Shown here in pieces: positions 18,319 through 30,497 of a DNA stretch of 64,000 nucleotides (its first letter is position 1; each line of letters opens with the position of its first letter). The stretch is from Candidatus Rhodoferax odensensis (GTDB lineage: Bacteria; Pseudomonadota; Gammaproteobacteria; Burkholderiales; Burkholderiaceae_C), in NCBI GenBank assembly GCA_016718405.1, contig JADKDJ010000033.1, positions 1-64,000 of the forward strand. The letters run 5' to 3'. A program made the translations under genes and the position numbers. Below the pieces are notes generated by a model. It was not told where the DNA came from, searched no databases, and saw only the letters and a list, made by a program, of their open reading frames with translations.

Positions 18319-19157
18319 ACAACACTCCCTTCGCTGGCTTGAACCGCTGGCTGCGGTGCAAAGGCCAATTGCACAAAGGCTTCCTCAAAGTCATGCTGCC
18401 CGCTTCGGGCCAGCAGCTCGCTCACCGTGCCGCTGGCCACGCTGCACCCTTGCGCCACCACCACCACGCTGTCACACAGGCGTTCCACCTCCTGCATGAT
18501 GTGGGTCGAAAAGATGATGCACTTGGCCCCGCCTTCGGGCGTGCGAAGAAAGCGCAAGGTTTCACGCAAGGCGCGGGTGGCCAGCACGTCCAGGCCATTG
18601 GTGGGCTCATCGAGCACGATGTTGGCCGGGTCATGCACCAGCGCGCGGGCCAGCGCTGTCTTCATGCGCTCGCCCTGGCTGAAACCCTCGGTGCGGCGCT
18701 CCAGCAACGCCGTCATGTCCAGCATTTGCGCCAGCACCTCCGCACGCGCGTGCGCGGCGTCGCGACTCATGCCATGCAGGTGACCAAAGTAGACGATGTT
18801 CTCGCGCGCACTCAGACGTGGGTACAGGCCGCGTGCATCACTCAGCACGCCCATGCGGGCCACCGCCGCCTGCGGCTGCTGGCCCACGTCGATGCCGTCC
18901 ACCGTCATGCGTCCGGCGCTGGGTGTGATCAGGCCGGCCAGCATGCGAAGCGTGGTGGTCTTGCCTGCACCATTGGGGCCCAACAAGCCAGTAATGTGAC
19001 CATTTGGTGCCGTCAGACTGACATCACGCACGGCGTGCACCAGCGTCGGCGCGGCGCGCTTGAATGACAGCGCCTTCAACGACGACACCCCAAAGCCAGC
19101 GCGTTTTGGCGTAGCCGGCGCGACAAAGCTGCGCGCCAGGTGTTCGATCTCAATCAT
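18315..19157 (-). CDS. ABC transporter ATP-binding protein (NatA-like)
   Basis: The 280-residue ATPase partner of the downstream permease. ATG at 19157 begins MIEIEHLARSFV; the longer in-frame extension to 19223 lies inside the upstream gene and is unlikely. Walker A is GPNGAGKTTT, the Q-loop lies near MGVLSDARGLYPR, the signature reads FSQGERMKTALARAL (FSQGE in place of LSGGQ), Walker B is NIVLDEPTNGLD and the switch His is in STHIMQEV. A 30-residue insertion (about residues 10-40) precedes the first strand. It overlaps the upstream peptidase stop by 4 bp. Confidence 0.92.
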   Translation of the reverse strand: MIEIEHLARSFVAPATPKRAGFGVSSLKALSFKRAAPTLVHAVRDVSLTAPNGHITGLLGPNGAGKTTTLRMLAGLITPSAGRMTVDGIDVGQQPQAAVARMGVLSDARGLYPRLSARENIVYFGHLHGMSRDAAHARAEVLAQMLDMTALLERRTEGFSQGERMKTALARALVHDPANIVLDEPTNGLDVLATRALRETLRFLRTPEGGAKCIIFSTHIMQEVERLCDSVVVVAQGCSVASGTVSELLARSGQHDFEEAFVQLAFAPQPAVQASEGSVV

Positions 19158-20644
19158 GGCGTACCCAGCGGCGCAAGCTGCACCGGTAAAAACGCCGGTG
19201 GGCGCGGAATGTTGGCGGCACAACTGGCATCCACCGCCAGGGCGGAGGCGTCATCCGGCGCATCGATAAAACGAAACAAAACGTCGCGCATGCATGCCAG
19301 GTTCATCACTCCGTGCCCGGCGTGCGGCACCAAAACATGTTTGGCCTTGCCACCCAGGGCCTGCGTGACGCGTGCGCCATGGCGCGGCGGCGTAACGGGG
19401 TCGAGTCCGCCGCTGAGTACCAGCACCGGGGCTTGGCTGTTGGGCACTGTGTAAAACGCTGGTGAGACTTCGCCACGCGGCCAGTAGGCACACGCCTGGT
19501 GGTACAGGTCTGCAAAAGTCTGACCAAAGTCGGCACCGGGGACCAGCGGCGGCGCACCCGGCCGGGGCTGGTCCTCCGCACACACCACCGACAGGTGCAT
19601 GCCCTCAGCCAGACGATTGGGGCCGCGACCTCCGAGCAGGGTACTCAGACCCAACAGCGCCTCAAAGCGGCCCCGCTCGGCTTGCTGCACGGCGTGTGGC
19701 AGTGCGGCGGCCATGGCTGGCACATACAGCGGACCGCGCACGGCGCCCAGCACCACTTCGCGCGTGATGCGGACCGACTGCGGCTCACCCGTTAGCGGGT
19801 GAGGCACGACCGTGTCCTGAGGCAGGCGACGCAACAGCGCCGCCCAATCAGCGCGCAAGGTAGGGTAGCTGCGCCGGCAGGTGGCGTCGCGCTCGCAGGC
19901 GGCCAGCAAGGCCTCCAGCGCCGCCTGGTTGTCGCCCGAGGCGCTGGTGGGCAGCATCATGTCGGGCGGTGCTACGCCGTCGATCACGCTGCGCCGCACC
20001 GCCTTGGGGAACTGGCGCATGTACTCCAGGGCGGCGCGTGTGCCGTAGGATGCACCGACCAGGTTGACCTGGGCCACACCCAGAGCCTGGCGCACCGCAT
20101 CGACATCCTGCATCGCCAGCGCGGTGGTGAAGAAGCGCAGATCGCCGTAGGGCAGTTTTTGCAACTGCGCCAGGCATTGGCGCAACAAGGCGTCACGGCG
20201 CTGCGGGTCGATTTGCTGGGCCAGCGATCCCGCGCGGTCTTCGGCGCACATCAGCGGTGCCGACTTGCCCGTGCCGCGCTGGTCCACAAATACCAGGTCG
20301 CGCCGGTTGCCCAACCGGCTCATCTGTTGCACCACCATTGGCGCCACCGAGATCGCGCTCTGCCCCGGCCCACCGGCCAGCAGGAACACCGGGTCTGGCA
20401 ACTTGCGCCGCGCCAACGCGGGCACGACCACGTAATGGATGTCGATCTTGACCGCGCTTGGCTGTGCCGGGTCCAACGCGCGCTGCAGCACGCCGCACAG
20501 CACTTCGGTCTTGATGCCGGCGACTCGGCAGGGTTTGAGCTCGGGGTTCGATGGCACCTGCGCCAGTAGCGGAGCGCTCAGCGTGAGCGATAGGCCCATC
20601 AACGCTAGGGAACTCCTGAAGTAGTTCACGCAGCCCAGGAGCAC
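19154..20644 (-). CDS. Secreted alpha/beta-hydrolase peptidase (tripeptidyl-aminopeptidase-like)
   Basis: A 496-residue exported serine hydrolase with a signal peptide ending near LLAQ. The core shows the oxyanion-loop pattern LLAGGPGQSA (about 89-97), FVDQRGTGKS, the nucleophile Ser199 in VGASYGT, an Asp in SGGLDPVTPP and a His in VPHAGHGV. The C-terminal part fits the TAP-like domain. It probably releases short peptides from N termini in the periplasm. The start is GTG at 20644 and uncertain, since no clear ribosome site is seen. Its stop overlaps the ABC ATPase start, so peptidase and exporter share a transcript. Confidence 0.88.
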   Translation of the reverse strand: MLLGCVNYFRSSLALMGLSLTLSAPLLAQVPSNPELKPCRVAGIKTEVLCGVLQRALDPAQPSAVKIDIHYVVVPALARRKLPDPVFLLAGGPGQSAISVAPMVVQQMSRLGNRRDLVFVDQRGTGKSAPLMCAEDRAGSLAQQIDPQRRDALLRQCLAQLQKLPYGDLRFFTTALAMQDVDAVRQALGVAQVNLVGASYGTRAALEYMRQFPKAVRRSVIDGVAPPDMMLPTSASGDNQAALEALLAACERDATCRRSYPTLRADWAALLRRLPQDTVVPHPLTGEPQSVRITREVVLGAVRGPLYVPAMAAALPHAVQQAERGRFEALLGLSTLLGGRGPNRLAEGMHLSVVCAEDQPRPGAPPLVPGADFGQTFADLYHQACAYWPRGEVSPAFYTVPNSQAPVLVLSGGLDPVTPPRHGARVTQALGGKAKHVLVPHAGHGVMNLACMRDVLFRFIDAPDDASALAVDASCAANIPRPPAFLPVQLAPLGTP

Positions 20645-20703
20645 GAAGGATTCATGGGTGCCAAGTATGCCAGCACCACAGAAGGTTTCGGGATGCGCCG
20701 AAA

Positions 20704-22290
20704 TCAGTCTGACACCACCAATGCGCGTGCGCCTTGGCCTCCCTCCACGGAAAACACCTGAATCGCATCAAGCAGTCGCTGCGCCTGCTCGCTCAGGCTT
20801 GCGGCAGCAGCGCTGCTTTGCTCCACCATGGCCGCGTTTTGCTGCGTTGACTGGTCCAACTGCGCCACCGCCTGGCTAACCTGAGAAATGCCAAGCGATT
20901 GCTCTCGCGATGCCGATGTAATCTCGACAATCATGTCGTTGACTCTTCTGATTTGACTCACAACCTCGGACATGGTGGCACCGGCGTCGCTGACCAGCTT
21001 AGAGCCGCGCGCAACGGTTTTGACCGAATCGTCGATCAAGCCCTTGATCTCCTTGGCGGCCGCTGCCGAGCGCCCGGCCAGGGTGCGCACCTCGCTGGCG
21101 ACGACCGCGAATCCACGTCCCTGCTCACCGGCGCGGGCAGCTTCGACCGCGGCATTTAGCGCCAGAATGTTGGTTTGAAATGCTATGCCGTCAATGACAC
21201 TGATGATGTCCGCAATTTTTGTGCTGGCCACCGAGATTTGTCCCATGGTCGCGACCACATCCGTAACCGATTGCCCGCCGCGTTCAGCCACGTTGACAGC
21301 GCCCTTGACCACCGTAGCAGCCTGAAGCGCCGTGTCTGAGTTTTGTCGCACGCTGGCGGTCTGCTGTTCCATGGCTGCGGCGGTCTGTTCAAGGCTGGAC
21401 GCGCTTTGCTCAGTTCGATTGGATAAGTCGTTACTGGCCGCGGCGATTTCTGAACTGGCCACGCGAACACCACCGGCCTGCTCCTGCACGTCAGCCACCA
21501 ACGAGCGCAAGTTCAGACCAGCCTGATTGATTGAACGCGCAATCATGCCAATCTCGTCGCAACGGTTGAATTCGAGCGCCTCACCCGTATCGCCACTGGC
21601 CACGCGCGCCGCAGTCGCCAGCAGCGACTTCAACGGAGTGATGATCTGAGCCTCGATCACCAGGTTGGCCAGCAGCAGCGCCGTCATGCATGCCGCCAAA
21701 ACCCACGCGAGCGTGCCGCCCTGCAGCGGAGACATCAATAAGGCACCCAGCAGGACCACGCTTGCCGCCAGCATGGGCAAGCGAACGCGCCATGCAGCGG
21801 GCAACAACTGCGCAGCACTGGCAAAGCGCATCCAGCCGGTGCGAACCACCAAACCGCAATGAAATGCCAGGCCGGGTGCCTGACCATCGCGTACCCGCTG
21901 GTATAAGCGCTCCGCGCCATCAATGGCTGCGCGCGACGGTTTGGTTCTAACTGAGATGTAGCCCACCAACTCGCCGTTGCGCCGCATCGGTGCCACATTC
22001 GCGCGAACCCAGTAGTGGTCACCATTCATGCGTCGGTTTTTGACAACGGCAGTCCAGGCTTGCCCCGCCTTGAGACTGCGCCACATGTCCGCGTAGGCTT
22101 GCACCGGCATATCGGGGTGGCGCACGATGTTGTGCGCCTGGCCTGCCAACTCGTCGGCAGAAAAACCACTGGTGCGAACAAACGCGGCATTGGCGTAGGT
22201 GATCCGACCCTTGGTGTCGGTGGTCGACAGCAGTGTCCGACCGTCCGGAAAATCATATTCTTGTTGTGTGACCGGCAAATTGACGCGCAT
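20704..22290 (-). CDS. PAS-containing methyl-accepting chemotaxis protein (Aer-like)
   Basis: A 528-residue chemoreceptor. It has an N-terminal PAS domain (about 15-115; GRITYANAAFVRTSGFSADEL and GDHYWVRANVAPM) like the redox sensor Aer, two adjacent membrane segments (about 168-210), a HAMP region and a cytoplasmic signalling domain with the hairpin FQTNILALNAAVEAARAGE. ATG at 22290 is chosen because AGGAAGAG lies 8 bases upstream; the GTG at 22299 would overlap that site. It likely senses energy or redox state through a PAS-bound cofactor and signals to CheA. It stands alone without other che genes in the window. Confidence 0.93.
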   Translation of the reverse strand: MRVNLPVTQQEYDFPDGRTLLSTTDTKGRITYANAAFVRTSGFSADELAGQAHNIVRHPDMPVQAYADMWRSLKAGQAWTAVVKNRRMNGDHYWVRANVAPMRRNGELVGYISVRTKPSRAAIDGAERLYQRVRDGQAPGLAFHCGLVVRTGWMRFASAAQLLPAAWRVRLPMLAASVVLLGALLMSPLQGGTLAWVLAACMTALLLANLVIEAQIITPLKSLLATAARVASGDTGEALEFNRCDEIGMIARSINQAGLNLRSLVADVQEQAGGVRVASSEIAAASNDLSNRTEQSASSLEQTAAAMEQQTASVRQNSDTALQAATVVKGAVNVAERGGQSVTDVVATMGQISVASTKIADIISVIDGIAFQTNILALNAAVEAARAGEQGRGFAVVASEVRTLAGRSAAAAKEIKGLIDDSVKTVARGSKLVSDAGATMSEVVSQIRRVNDMIVEITSASREQSLGISQVSQAVAQLDQSTQQNAAMVEQSSAAAASLSEQAQRLLDAIQVFSVEGGQGARALVVSD

Positions 22291-22422
22291 AGCTAGCACT
22301 CTTCCTGGTTATGACCCCGTCGTGGCTTGGGCCTGACTGCACTCCCGGTGCGGGCCAACAACCGCACACCGTGTCCACGTCATTCTAGGCGGGCCGTCGA
22401 AAGTCTGCAGCGCCACGGTGTA

Positions 22423-24831
<2,409 letters not shown>

Positions 24832-24854
24832 CCCCCATTGTAGAAAGCCCATGT

Positions 24855-25565
24855 ATGAACTTACCCTTGCTTATGTTGCTGTGCGCCGCCCTGTCGGCCC
24901 CTGCCTGGGCGCAATCCTCGTGCAACAGCGACGGCCAGAGCCGTCCGCTGGCCCTGGTCGAGCGTTTCATCAGCGCCGACTGTGCCGAGTGCTGGGGTCA
25001 AGCAGCAGCGTCCGTACCCGTCAAACCCGACGCGCGTACCCTGGTGCTGGACTGGATCGTGCCCAGCCCAGCTGGTGATGAGGCACCCCTGTCGCCTGCG
25101 GCCACGCCGGACGCTGCGTTGCGGCTGCAAACCCTTGGACTGACCATGCCGGTTGGCACTGTTGTAGCCCAGCACCTGCTGCGCCCCGAGCCCGGCCTGA
25201 AGCTGCGCGTTGCGCAAGGGCTGTCGGTTGCCGACTACATTGGCGCACGCATCGAGATGCGTGCTCGACCGATCGCCAAAGGCGAAGCCGCACCGACCGT
25301 TTGGCTGGCGCTGGTCGAAAGCATTACCGCCAACCAGGAAGGCACGCCGGTGGCCCGCAACATCGTGCGAAACTTGTTCCAACCGTCGTGGGATTTCAAT
25401 AAGTCGCTATCGAAATCAGAGCGTTTCAACTACACCGAGTTGCGCCCCATGCGCTTTGCCGAAGGCGCGCGACCCGAGCGTCTGCGACTCATTGCCTGGG
25501 TGCAAGATGCGCAGGGCAAAGTGCTCGGAGCCGCACAAAGCGTCTGCCTGGACGCGGCGCGATAG
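24855..25565 (+). CDS. Secreted protein of unknown function with CxxC
   Basis: A 236-residue protein with a clear signal peptide (MNLPLLMLLCAALSAPAWAQ). I do not recognise the family. The mature N terminus has LVERFISADCAECWGQ, a thioredoxin-like placement of Cys-x-x-Cys, distantly reminiscent of the DUF1223 pattern. The rest is mixed alpha/beta with motifs VLDWIVPS, VAQHLLRP and LIAWVQDAQGKVLGAAQSVCLD. The start ATG at 24855 was chosen over the one at 24851 because it reads directly into the signal peptide. It is divergent from uvrD with 23 bp between starts. A periplasmic redox role is only a guess. Confidence 0.7.
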   Translation: MNLPLLMLLCAALSAPAWAQSSCNSDGQSRPLALVERFISADCAECWGQAAASVPVKPDARTLVLDWIVPSPAGDEAPLSPAATPDAALRLQTLGLTMPVGTVVAQHLLRPEPGLKLRVAQGLSVADYIGARIEMRARPIAKGEAAPTVWLALVESITANQEGTPVARNIVRNLFQPSWDFNKSLSKSERFNYTELRPMRFAEGARPERLRLIAWVQDAQGKVLGAAQSVCLDAAR

Positions 25566-25646
25566 CCAAGTACCTCGCCTGCAAGGACAGGCTCGCGCGT
25601 GAGAACTACACTGATTCCTCGACAACGAGAAGACCACAGGTGACCC

Positions 25647-28600
25647 ATGCCGCCAGACACCTCAACCAACACTGCCGCTTTGCCTCCGCCCGAGTTCCGC
25701 CTGCGATCGGCGCTGTTCGCGTTGTTTGTCCTGCTGGTTGGACTGACCTTGACCATGCTGGCGGTGCACGAGCTTCAGCAAGCCGCACGCGCCAAGGTGC
25801 AAGCGCAGTTTGACCACGAAGTAGACCAGTTGCAGCGAGATGTCGAAACGCAGTTCCTGCGCCCGCTGTACGCGCTGCGTGGCGCCCGAGGCTTCTTCCA
25901 CGCACGCAAAACCATCACGCGGGCCGAGTTTGCAGAATTTGTGGCATCGCGCGATCTCGATACCGAGTTTCCTGGCATCCGCGGCTTTGGCTTCATCGAG
26001 CGTGTCGCACGCCAGGACCTCGAAACCTTTGTGGCCAACGAAAAGGCTGACGGTGCCCCGAACTTCTCGGTAAAGAGCCCGGGCCAGGAAGGCGACTTGT
26101 ATGTAGTGAAGCTCCTTGCCCCGCTGCAGCACAACCTCGCGGCCTGGGGCGTGGACCTTGGGTCGCAAGCCACTGCGCGCGCAGCCCTCGAGACCGCAGG
26201 CAACACGGGCGAGCCAACTCTGTCTGGTGCAACCGCATTGGCGCGGGATGCCGATCGGGGCGCGGCCGTTCTGCTGCTGCCGTTATACCGGCAGGGCGAA
26301 CCGCTTGATACACCCCGCCAACGGCAGGCGGCGCTGCGCGGGTTTCTGTATGCCCCGATCGTGCTGCGCGAACTACTAGCCAGCACCGCGCAACTCCATA
26401 GCCAACGACTGGACTTCGAGTTCTTCGATGGCACGCAGGCGGATCGCCAACACCTGCTGTTCGACGCCGACAACCATCTTTCCGACGCCCGTGACGTGGG
26501 CCCAGCGCGCCACCGAAACCGCGAATTCGAGGCAAGCCGCGCCCTGATCGTGCACGGCCACCCCTTTGTGATGCGCTCCAGCAGCTCGGTTGAACTCGAA
26601 CGCGGTCTTCGCACCACCGCACCGGCACTGGTAGGCGCGGGCGGTGTGCTGCTGAGTTTGGCGCTGGCCAGCACAGTCTGGCTTTTGCTGTTTGGCCGCA
26701 GCCGCGCCGTGGCGCTCGCACGCGCCATGACCGTCGAGCTAGACCGCATGGCCAAAGTCGCCACGCATACTTCCAACGCCGTGCTGGTGACTGACGAGCA
26801 CTTGCGCATCGTGTGGGTCAACGACGCCTTCGTTGCGCTCACCGGGCACAGTCGTGATGAGGCGCTGGGCCAAACTCCGGCTGAATTGCTCAACAGCGAG
26901 GCCACCGATTTGCAGGAAGTGCAGCGCATGAACCAAGCACTGCAAAGCGGTCAAAGCGTGCGCACCCAGTTGCAGAATCGCTCCAAGTCGGGCCGCAACT
27001 ACTGGGTGGACACCGAAATGCAGCCGCTGCGCGACGACGCCGGCGCCTTCGCGGGTTACGTCTCGATCGAGACCGACATCACCGCCAGAATGCAAGCCGA
27101 CGAGCGGCTAAAAGCCGCCCTGCGTTTCTCGGACGGTTTGCTGCGAACCCTCAACAAGTATTCGATCGTCTCCGAGACCGACAAGGCTGGCACCATCACG
27201 CGCGTAAACCGCGGTTTCTGCCAGATTTCGGGCTACAGCGAAGAAGAATTGGTCGGCGCCAACCACAACCTGGTCAATTCGGGCTTCCAGCCGCCCAGTT
27301 TCTGGGCCGAAGTATGGCGCACCATATCCAGCAACCAACCATGGCGCGGCGAGGTCTGCAACCAGGCCAAGGACGGCTCGCTGTACTGGGTGGACAGCAT
27401 GATTGCGCCGTTTGTGAATGAACTGGGCGAGATTGAGCGCTACGTCTCGATTCGCATGGACATCACCGCGCGCAAGAAGCTGGAACAGGAACTCAGCGAA
27501 CGCAATCAACTGCTGCAGAACATCCTGAACAACTTCCCGGTTGGCTTGAGCGTCATGGACCGCCATCTCAACCTGGTGGCCGACAACGCTCTGTTTCGAA
27601 AACTGCTGGACTTCCCCGACTCGCTGTTTGCCGGCCCTGTGACCAGCTTCGAGAGCATCATCCGCTTCAACGCGCTGCGTGGCGAATACGGGCCCGGTGA
27701 CCCAGAACCCATCGTGGCCGAAATCGTGGAGCGGGCGCGCCATGCGCAAGCGCACCAGTTCGAGCGCCAGCGGCCCGGGGGCGTGGTGATCGAAGTGCGC
27801 GGTGCGCCCATGCCCGGGGGCGGCTTTGTGACCAGCTACACCGACATTACAGAGCGCAAGGTCGCTGAAGAGCGCATCCGAAGCCAGGAGAACCTGCTGC
27901 GCGGCGCCATCGATGCGATCAACGAAGCCTTCATCCTGTTCGACGGCGACGACCGTATGGTGTACTGCAACGACAAGACCCGCCAGCTCTACCCGCGCTC
28001 GGCCGACGTCATCGTCCCGGGCGGCAAGTTCGAAGACATCCTGCGCATTGGCGCCGAGCGTGGCGAGTACCCCAGCGCCATTGGACGTGAGCAAGAGTGG
28101 GTGGCCGAGCGCATGGCGACTCACCGGGAGGGTAATTCGAACCTGGTTCACCAACTCGCCGACGGCCGATGGCTGCGCAGTATCGACCGCAAGTTGCCAG
28201 ACGGCCACTCGGTCGGCTTTCGCATCGATATCACGGAGCTTAAGAACGCCACCGAAGCGGCGGAGCAGGCTTCGCGCTCCAAGAGCCAGTTCCTGGCCAA
28301 CATGAGCCACGAAATCCGCACCCCCATGAACGCCATCCTGGGCATGCTCAAGCTGATGCAGGGCACCGAGCTGACGACACGCCAGCTGGACTACGTCAGC
28401 AAGACCGAGGGTGCCGCCAAGTCGCTGCTGGGCTTGCTCAACGACATTCTGGACTTCTCCAAGGTCGAGGCCGGCAAGATGACCCTCGACCCTCAGCCTT
28501 TCCGCCTGGACCAGTTGCTGCGCGACCTGTCGGTGATCTTTTCAGCCAACGTCGGGGCCAAGCCGGTTGAGGTGCTGTTCGACATCGACCCGATGGTGCC

Positions 28601-30497
28601 CAAGGCGCTGGTGGGCGACGCCATGCGCTTGCAGCAGGTGCTGATCAACCTGGGCGGCAACGCGATCAAGTTCACCACACGCGGCGAGGTGGTGCTGAAA
28701 GTCGAGGTGGTGCAGCGGGAGGGCTATGAGGTGTTGCTGCGCTTTGCCGTGCGTGACTCGGGCATTGGCATCGCCTCGGAAAACCAGGCGCACATCTTTG
28801 ACGGTTTCTCGCAGGCCGAGGCATCCACCACGCGCCGCTTTGGCGGCACTGGGCTGGGCCTGTCCATCTGCAAGCGACTGGTGGCCCTGATGGGTGGCGA
28901 ACTGACGCTGGACAGCACCCTGGGCCAGGGCAGCACCTTCCACTTCACGCTGCGCCTGCCCAGTGTAGACCTGACAGAGGCGGAACTGCTGGCGCAGAAC
29001 CAATCCGCGGCGGCGCCGCTGATGGCGCTGGTGATCGATGACAACCCGACCGCGCGCGATGTGGTGGCCGCCATGGTCGAGTCGCTGGGTTGGCACGTGG
29101 ATCTGGCCGGCAGTGGAGCCGAGGCCTTGGCTTTGTGCGAGGCCAAACTCAAGCTTGGCGCCTTCCCCTACCAGGCCATCTTTGTCGACTGGCAGATGCC
29201 GGGCATGGATGGCTGGCAAACCAGCCAGCGCCTGCGCGAACTCAGCGTGGGCGAGCCCGCGCCCATTGTGGTGATGGTGACCGCGCATGGCCGCGAAATG
29301 CTGGCCCATCGCAGCGCGCAGGAGCAGTCCATGCTGGACGCCTTTCTGGTCAAGCCCGTGACGGCGTCCATGCTGTTTGATGCCGTGGTGGACAGCAAGG
29401 CGGCGTATGCCAATCCCAAGCGACGTCGACGCACCGACAGTGACACCGCCGGTCAACGGCTGGCCGGCCTGCGGCTCCTGGTCGTGGAAGACAACCTGAT
29501 CAACCAGCAAGTGGCGCAAGAGCTGCTGGCGACCGAAGGTGCCCAAGTAGAGATCGCCGGCAACGGGCAACTCGGTGTGCAGGCGGTGGCCGACGCCAAG
29601 CCAGCGTTCGATGCGGTGCTGATGGACATTCAGATGCCCGTGATGGACGGCTTTGACGCCACCCGCGCCATTCGCAATACGCTGGGAATGGCGTCGCTGC
29701 CCATCATTGCCATGACCGCCAACGCCATGCCAGCCGACCGACTCGCGTGCCTGGACGCCGGCATGAACGAGCACGTGGGTAAGCCGTTTGACCTCAACGC
29801 TCTGGTGGGTGTCTTGCTCACCTTGACCGGACGCAAGGCTGCGCCGCCCCCCATCGACGCCGCGCCCATGACGACGTTTGAGCAAGTGGATGTGGCCACC
29901 GCACTGAGCCGCCTGGGCGGCAACAAGGCGCTGTACCTGCGCACGCTCAAGTCGTTCCTCAACGACAGCAGCGGCGCGGCGCAACAGCTTGAGGACCTGC
30001 TGCGCGAAGCCCGCCGCGATGATGCCGCCAGGCAGTTACACACCCTCAAAGGCCTGGCCGCCACGATCGGCGCCACACCGCTGGCTGCAGCGGTTGCACG
30101 CGCGGAGTCGCTGGTCAAGTCGGATGCGCCCGCGCTGCCGCTTGCCGCGGGCATGGCAGAAATGCAGGCCACTCTAAGCGCCACGATTGCAGCTCTTGGT
30201 CGGGTGATCAAAGAACTGGCCGACGCCCTGCCGCCCGAGCCCGCACCCGCCCAAGCCACGATCGCGCCGGACGTGGAGAAGTTTTTGCAGGACCTGCAGG
30301 AACTGAGCGACCTGCTGCGCGACTCGGACATGGGGGCAATGGCCAAGCTCGAGCAAATCAAGGCGGCCCATGGCGCGCATCAAGCGCAACTCAAAGCACT
30401 GGACGAAGCCATTGGCATGCTTGACTTTGCGGCCGCGCTGCGGCACTGTCAGAACCTGACTCAGAAACTCAACTCCAAAGGCCACCATGCTGAGTGA
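25647..30497 (+). CDS. CHASE-PAS hybrid sensor histidine kinase with two REC and Hpt
   Basis: A 1616-residue membrane hybrid kinase with a complete phosphorelay in one chain. Order: membrane helix (about 22-42), periplasmic CHASE domain (about 85-290), second helix (about 327-350), four PAS units (about 366-860; for example NAVLVTDEHLRIVWVNDAF and KYSIVSETDKAGTITRVN), HisKA with His888 in MSHEIRTPMN, HATPase (about 990-1105; DSGIGIA, GTGLGLSI), REC1 with Asp1181, REC2 with Asp1327, and a C-terminal Hpt domain with His1465 in LHTLKGLA. CHASE suggests a small extracellular ligand. The stop overlaps the next gene by 11 bp, and that gene encodes a REC-GGDEF protein, the likely phosphorelay target. 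The reading frame is intact throughout. Confidence 0.95.
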   Translation: MPPDTSTNTAALPPPEFRLRSALFALFVLLVGLTLTMLAVHELQQAARAKVQAQFDHEVDQLQRDVETQFLRPLYALRGARGFFHARKTITRAEFAEFVASRDLDTEFPGIRGFGFIERVARQDLETFVANEKADGAPNFSVKSPGQEGDLYVVKLLAPLQHNLAAWGVDLGSQATARAALETAGNTGEPTLSGATALARDADRGAAVLLLPLYRQGEPLDTPRQRQAALRGFLYAPIVLRELLASTAQLHSQRLDFEFFDGTQADRQHLLFDADNHLSDARDVGPARHRNREFEASRALIVHGHPFVMRSSSSVELERGLRTTAPALVGAGGVLLSLALASTVWLLLFGRSRAVALARAMTVELDRMAKVATHTSNAVLVTDEHLRIVWVNDAFVALTGHSRDEALGQTPAELLNSEATDLQEVQRMNQALQSGQSVRTQLQNRSKSGRNYWVDTEMQPLRDDAGAFAGYVSIETDITARMQADERLKAALRFSDGLLRTLNKYSIVSETDKAGTITRVNRGFCQISGYSEEELVGANHNLVNSGFQPPSFWAEVWRTISSNQPWRGEVCNQAKDGSLYWVDSMIAPFVNELGEIERYVSIRMDITARKKLEQELSERNQLLQNILNNFPVGLSVMDRHLNLVADNALFRKLLDFPDSLFAGPVTSFESIIRFNALRGEYGPGDPEPIVAEIVERARHAQAHQFERQRPGGVVIEVRGAPMPGGGFVTSYTDITERKVAEERIRSQENLLRGAIDAINEAFILFDGDDRMVYCNDKTRQLYPRSADVIVPGGKFEDILRIGAERGEYPSAIGREQEWVAERMATHREGNSNLVHQLADGRWLRSIDRKLPDGHSVGFRIDITELKNATEAAEQASRSKSQFLANMSHEIRTPMNAILGMLKLMQGTELTTRQLDYVSKTEGAAKSLLGLLNDILDFSKVEAGKMTLDPQPFRLDQLLRDLSVIFSANVGAKPVEVLFDIDPMVPKALVGDAMRLQQVLINLGGNAIKFTTRGEVVLKVEVVQREGYEVLLRFAVRDSGIGIASENQAHIFDGFSQAEASTTRRFGGTGLGLSICKRLVALMGGELTLDSTLGQGSTFHFTLRLPSVDLTEAELLAQNQSAAAPLMALVIDDNPTARDVVAAMVESLGWHVDLAGSGAEALALCEAKLKLGAFPYQAIFVDWQMPGMDGWQTSQRLRELSVGEPAPIVVMVTAHGREMLAHRSAQEQSMLDAFLVKPVTASMLFDAVVDSKAAYANPKRRRRTDSDTAGQRLAGLRLLVVEDNLINQQVAQELLATEGAQVEIAGNGQLGVQAVADAKPAFDAVLMDIQMPVMDGFDATRAIRNTLGMASLPIIAMTANAMPADRLACLDAGMNEHVGKPFDLNALVGVLLTLTGRKAAPPPIDAAPMTTFEQVDVATALSRLGGNKALYLRTLKSFLNDSSGAAQQLEDLLREARRDDAARQLHTLKGLAATIGATPLAAAVARAESLVKSDAPALPLAAGMAEMQATLSATIAALGRVIKELADALPPEPAPAQATIAPDVEKFLQDLQELSDLLRDSDMGAMAKLEQIKAAHGAHQAQLKALDEAIGMLDFAAALRHCQNLTQKLNSKGHHAE

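Noticed and set aside
20686..20703. Hairpin TTTCGG/CCGAAA after the chemoreceptor gene
   Set aside because: Only a 6-bp stem, and no clear T run on the minus strand; too weak to call.
28542..29984. Open frame of 480 codons on the minus strand
   Set aside because: It is antisense to the histidine kinase and receiver domains of the hybrid kinase; His/Gln-rich composition marks it as a shadow.
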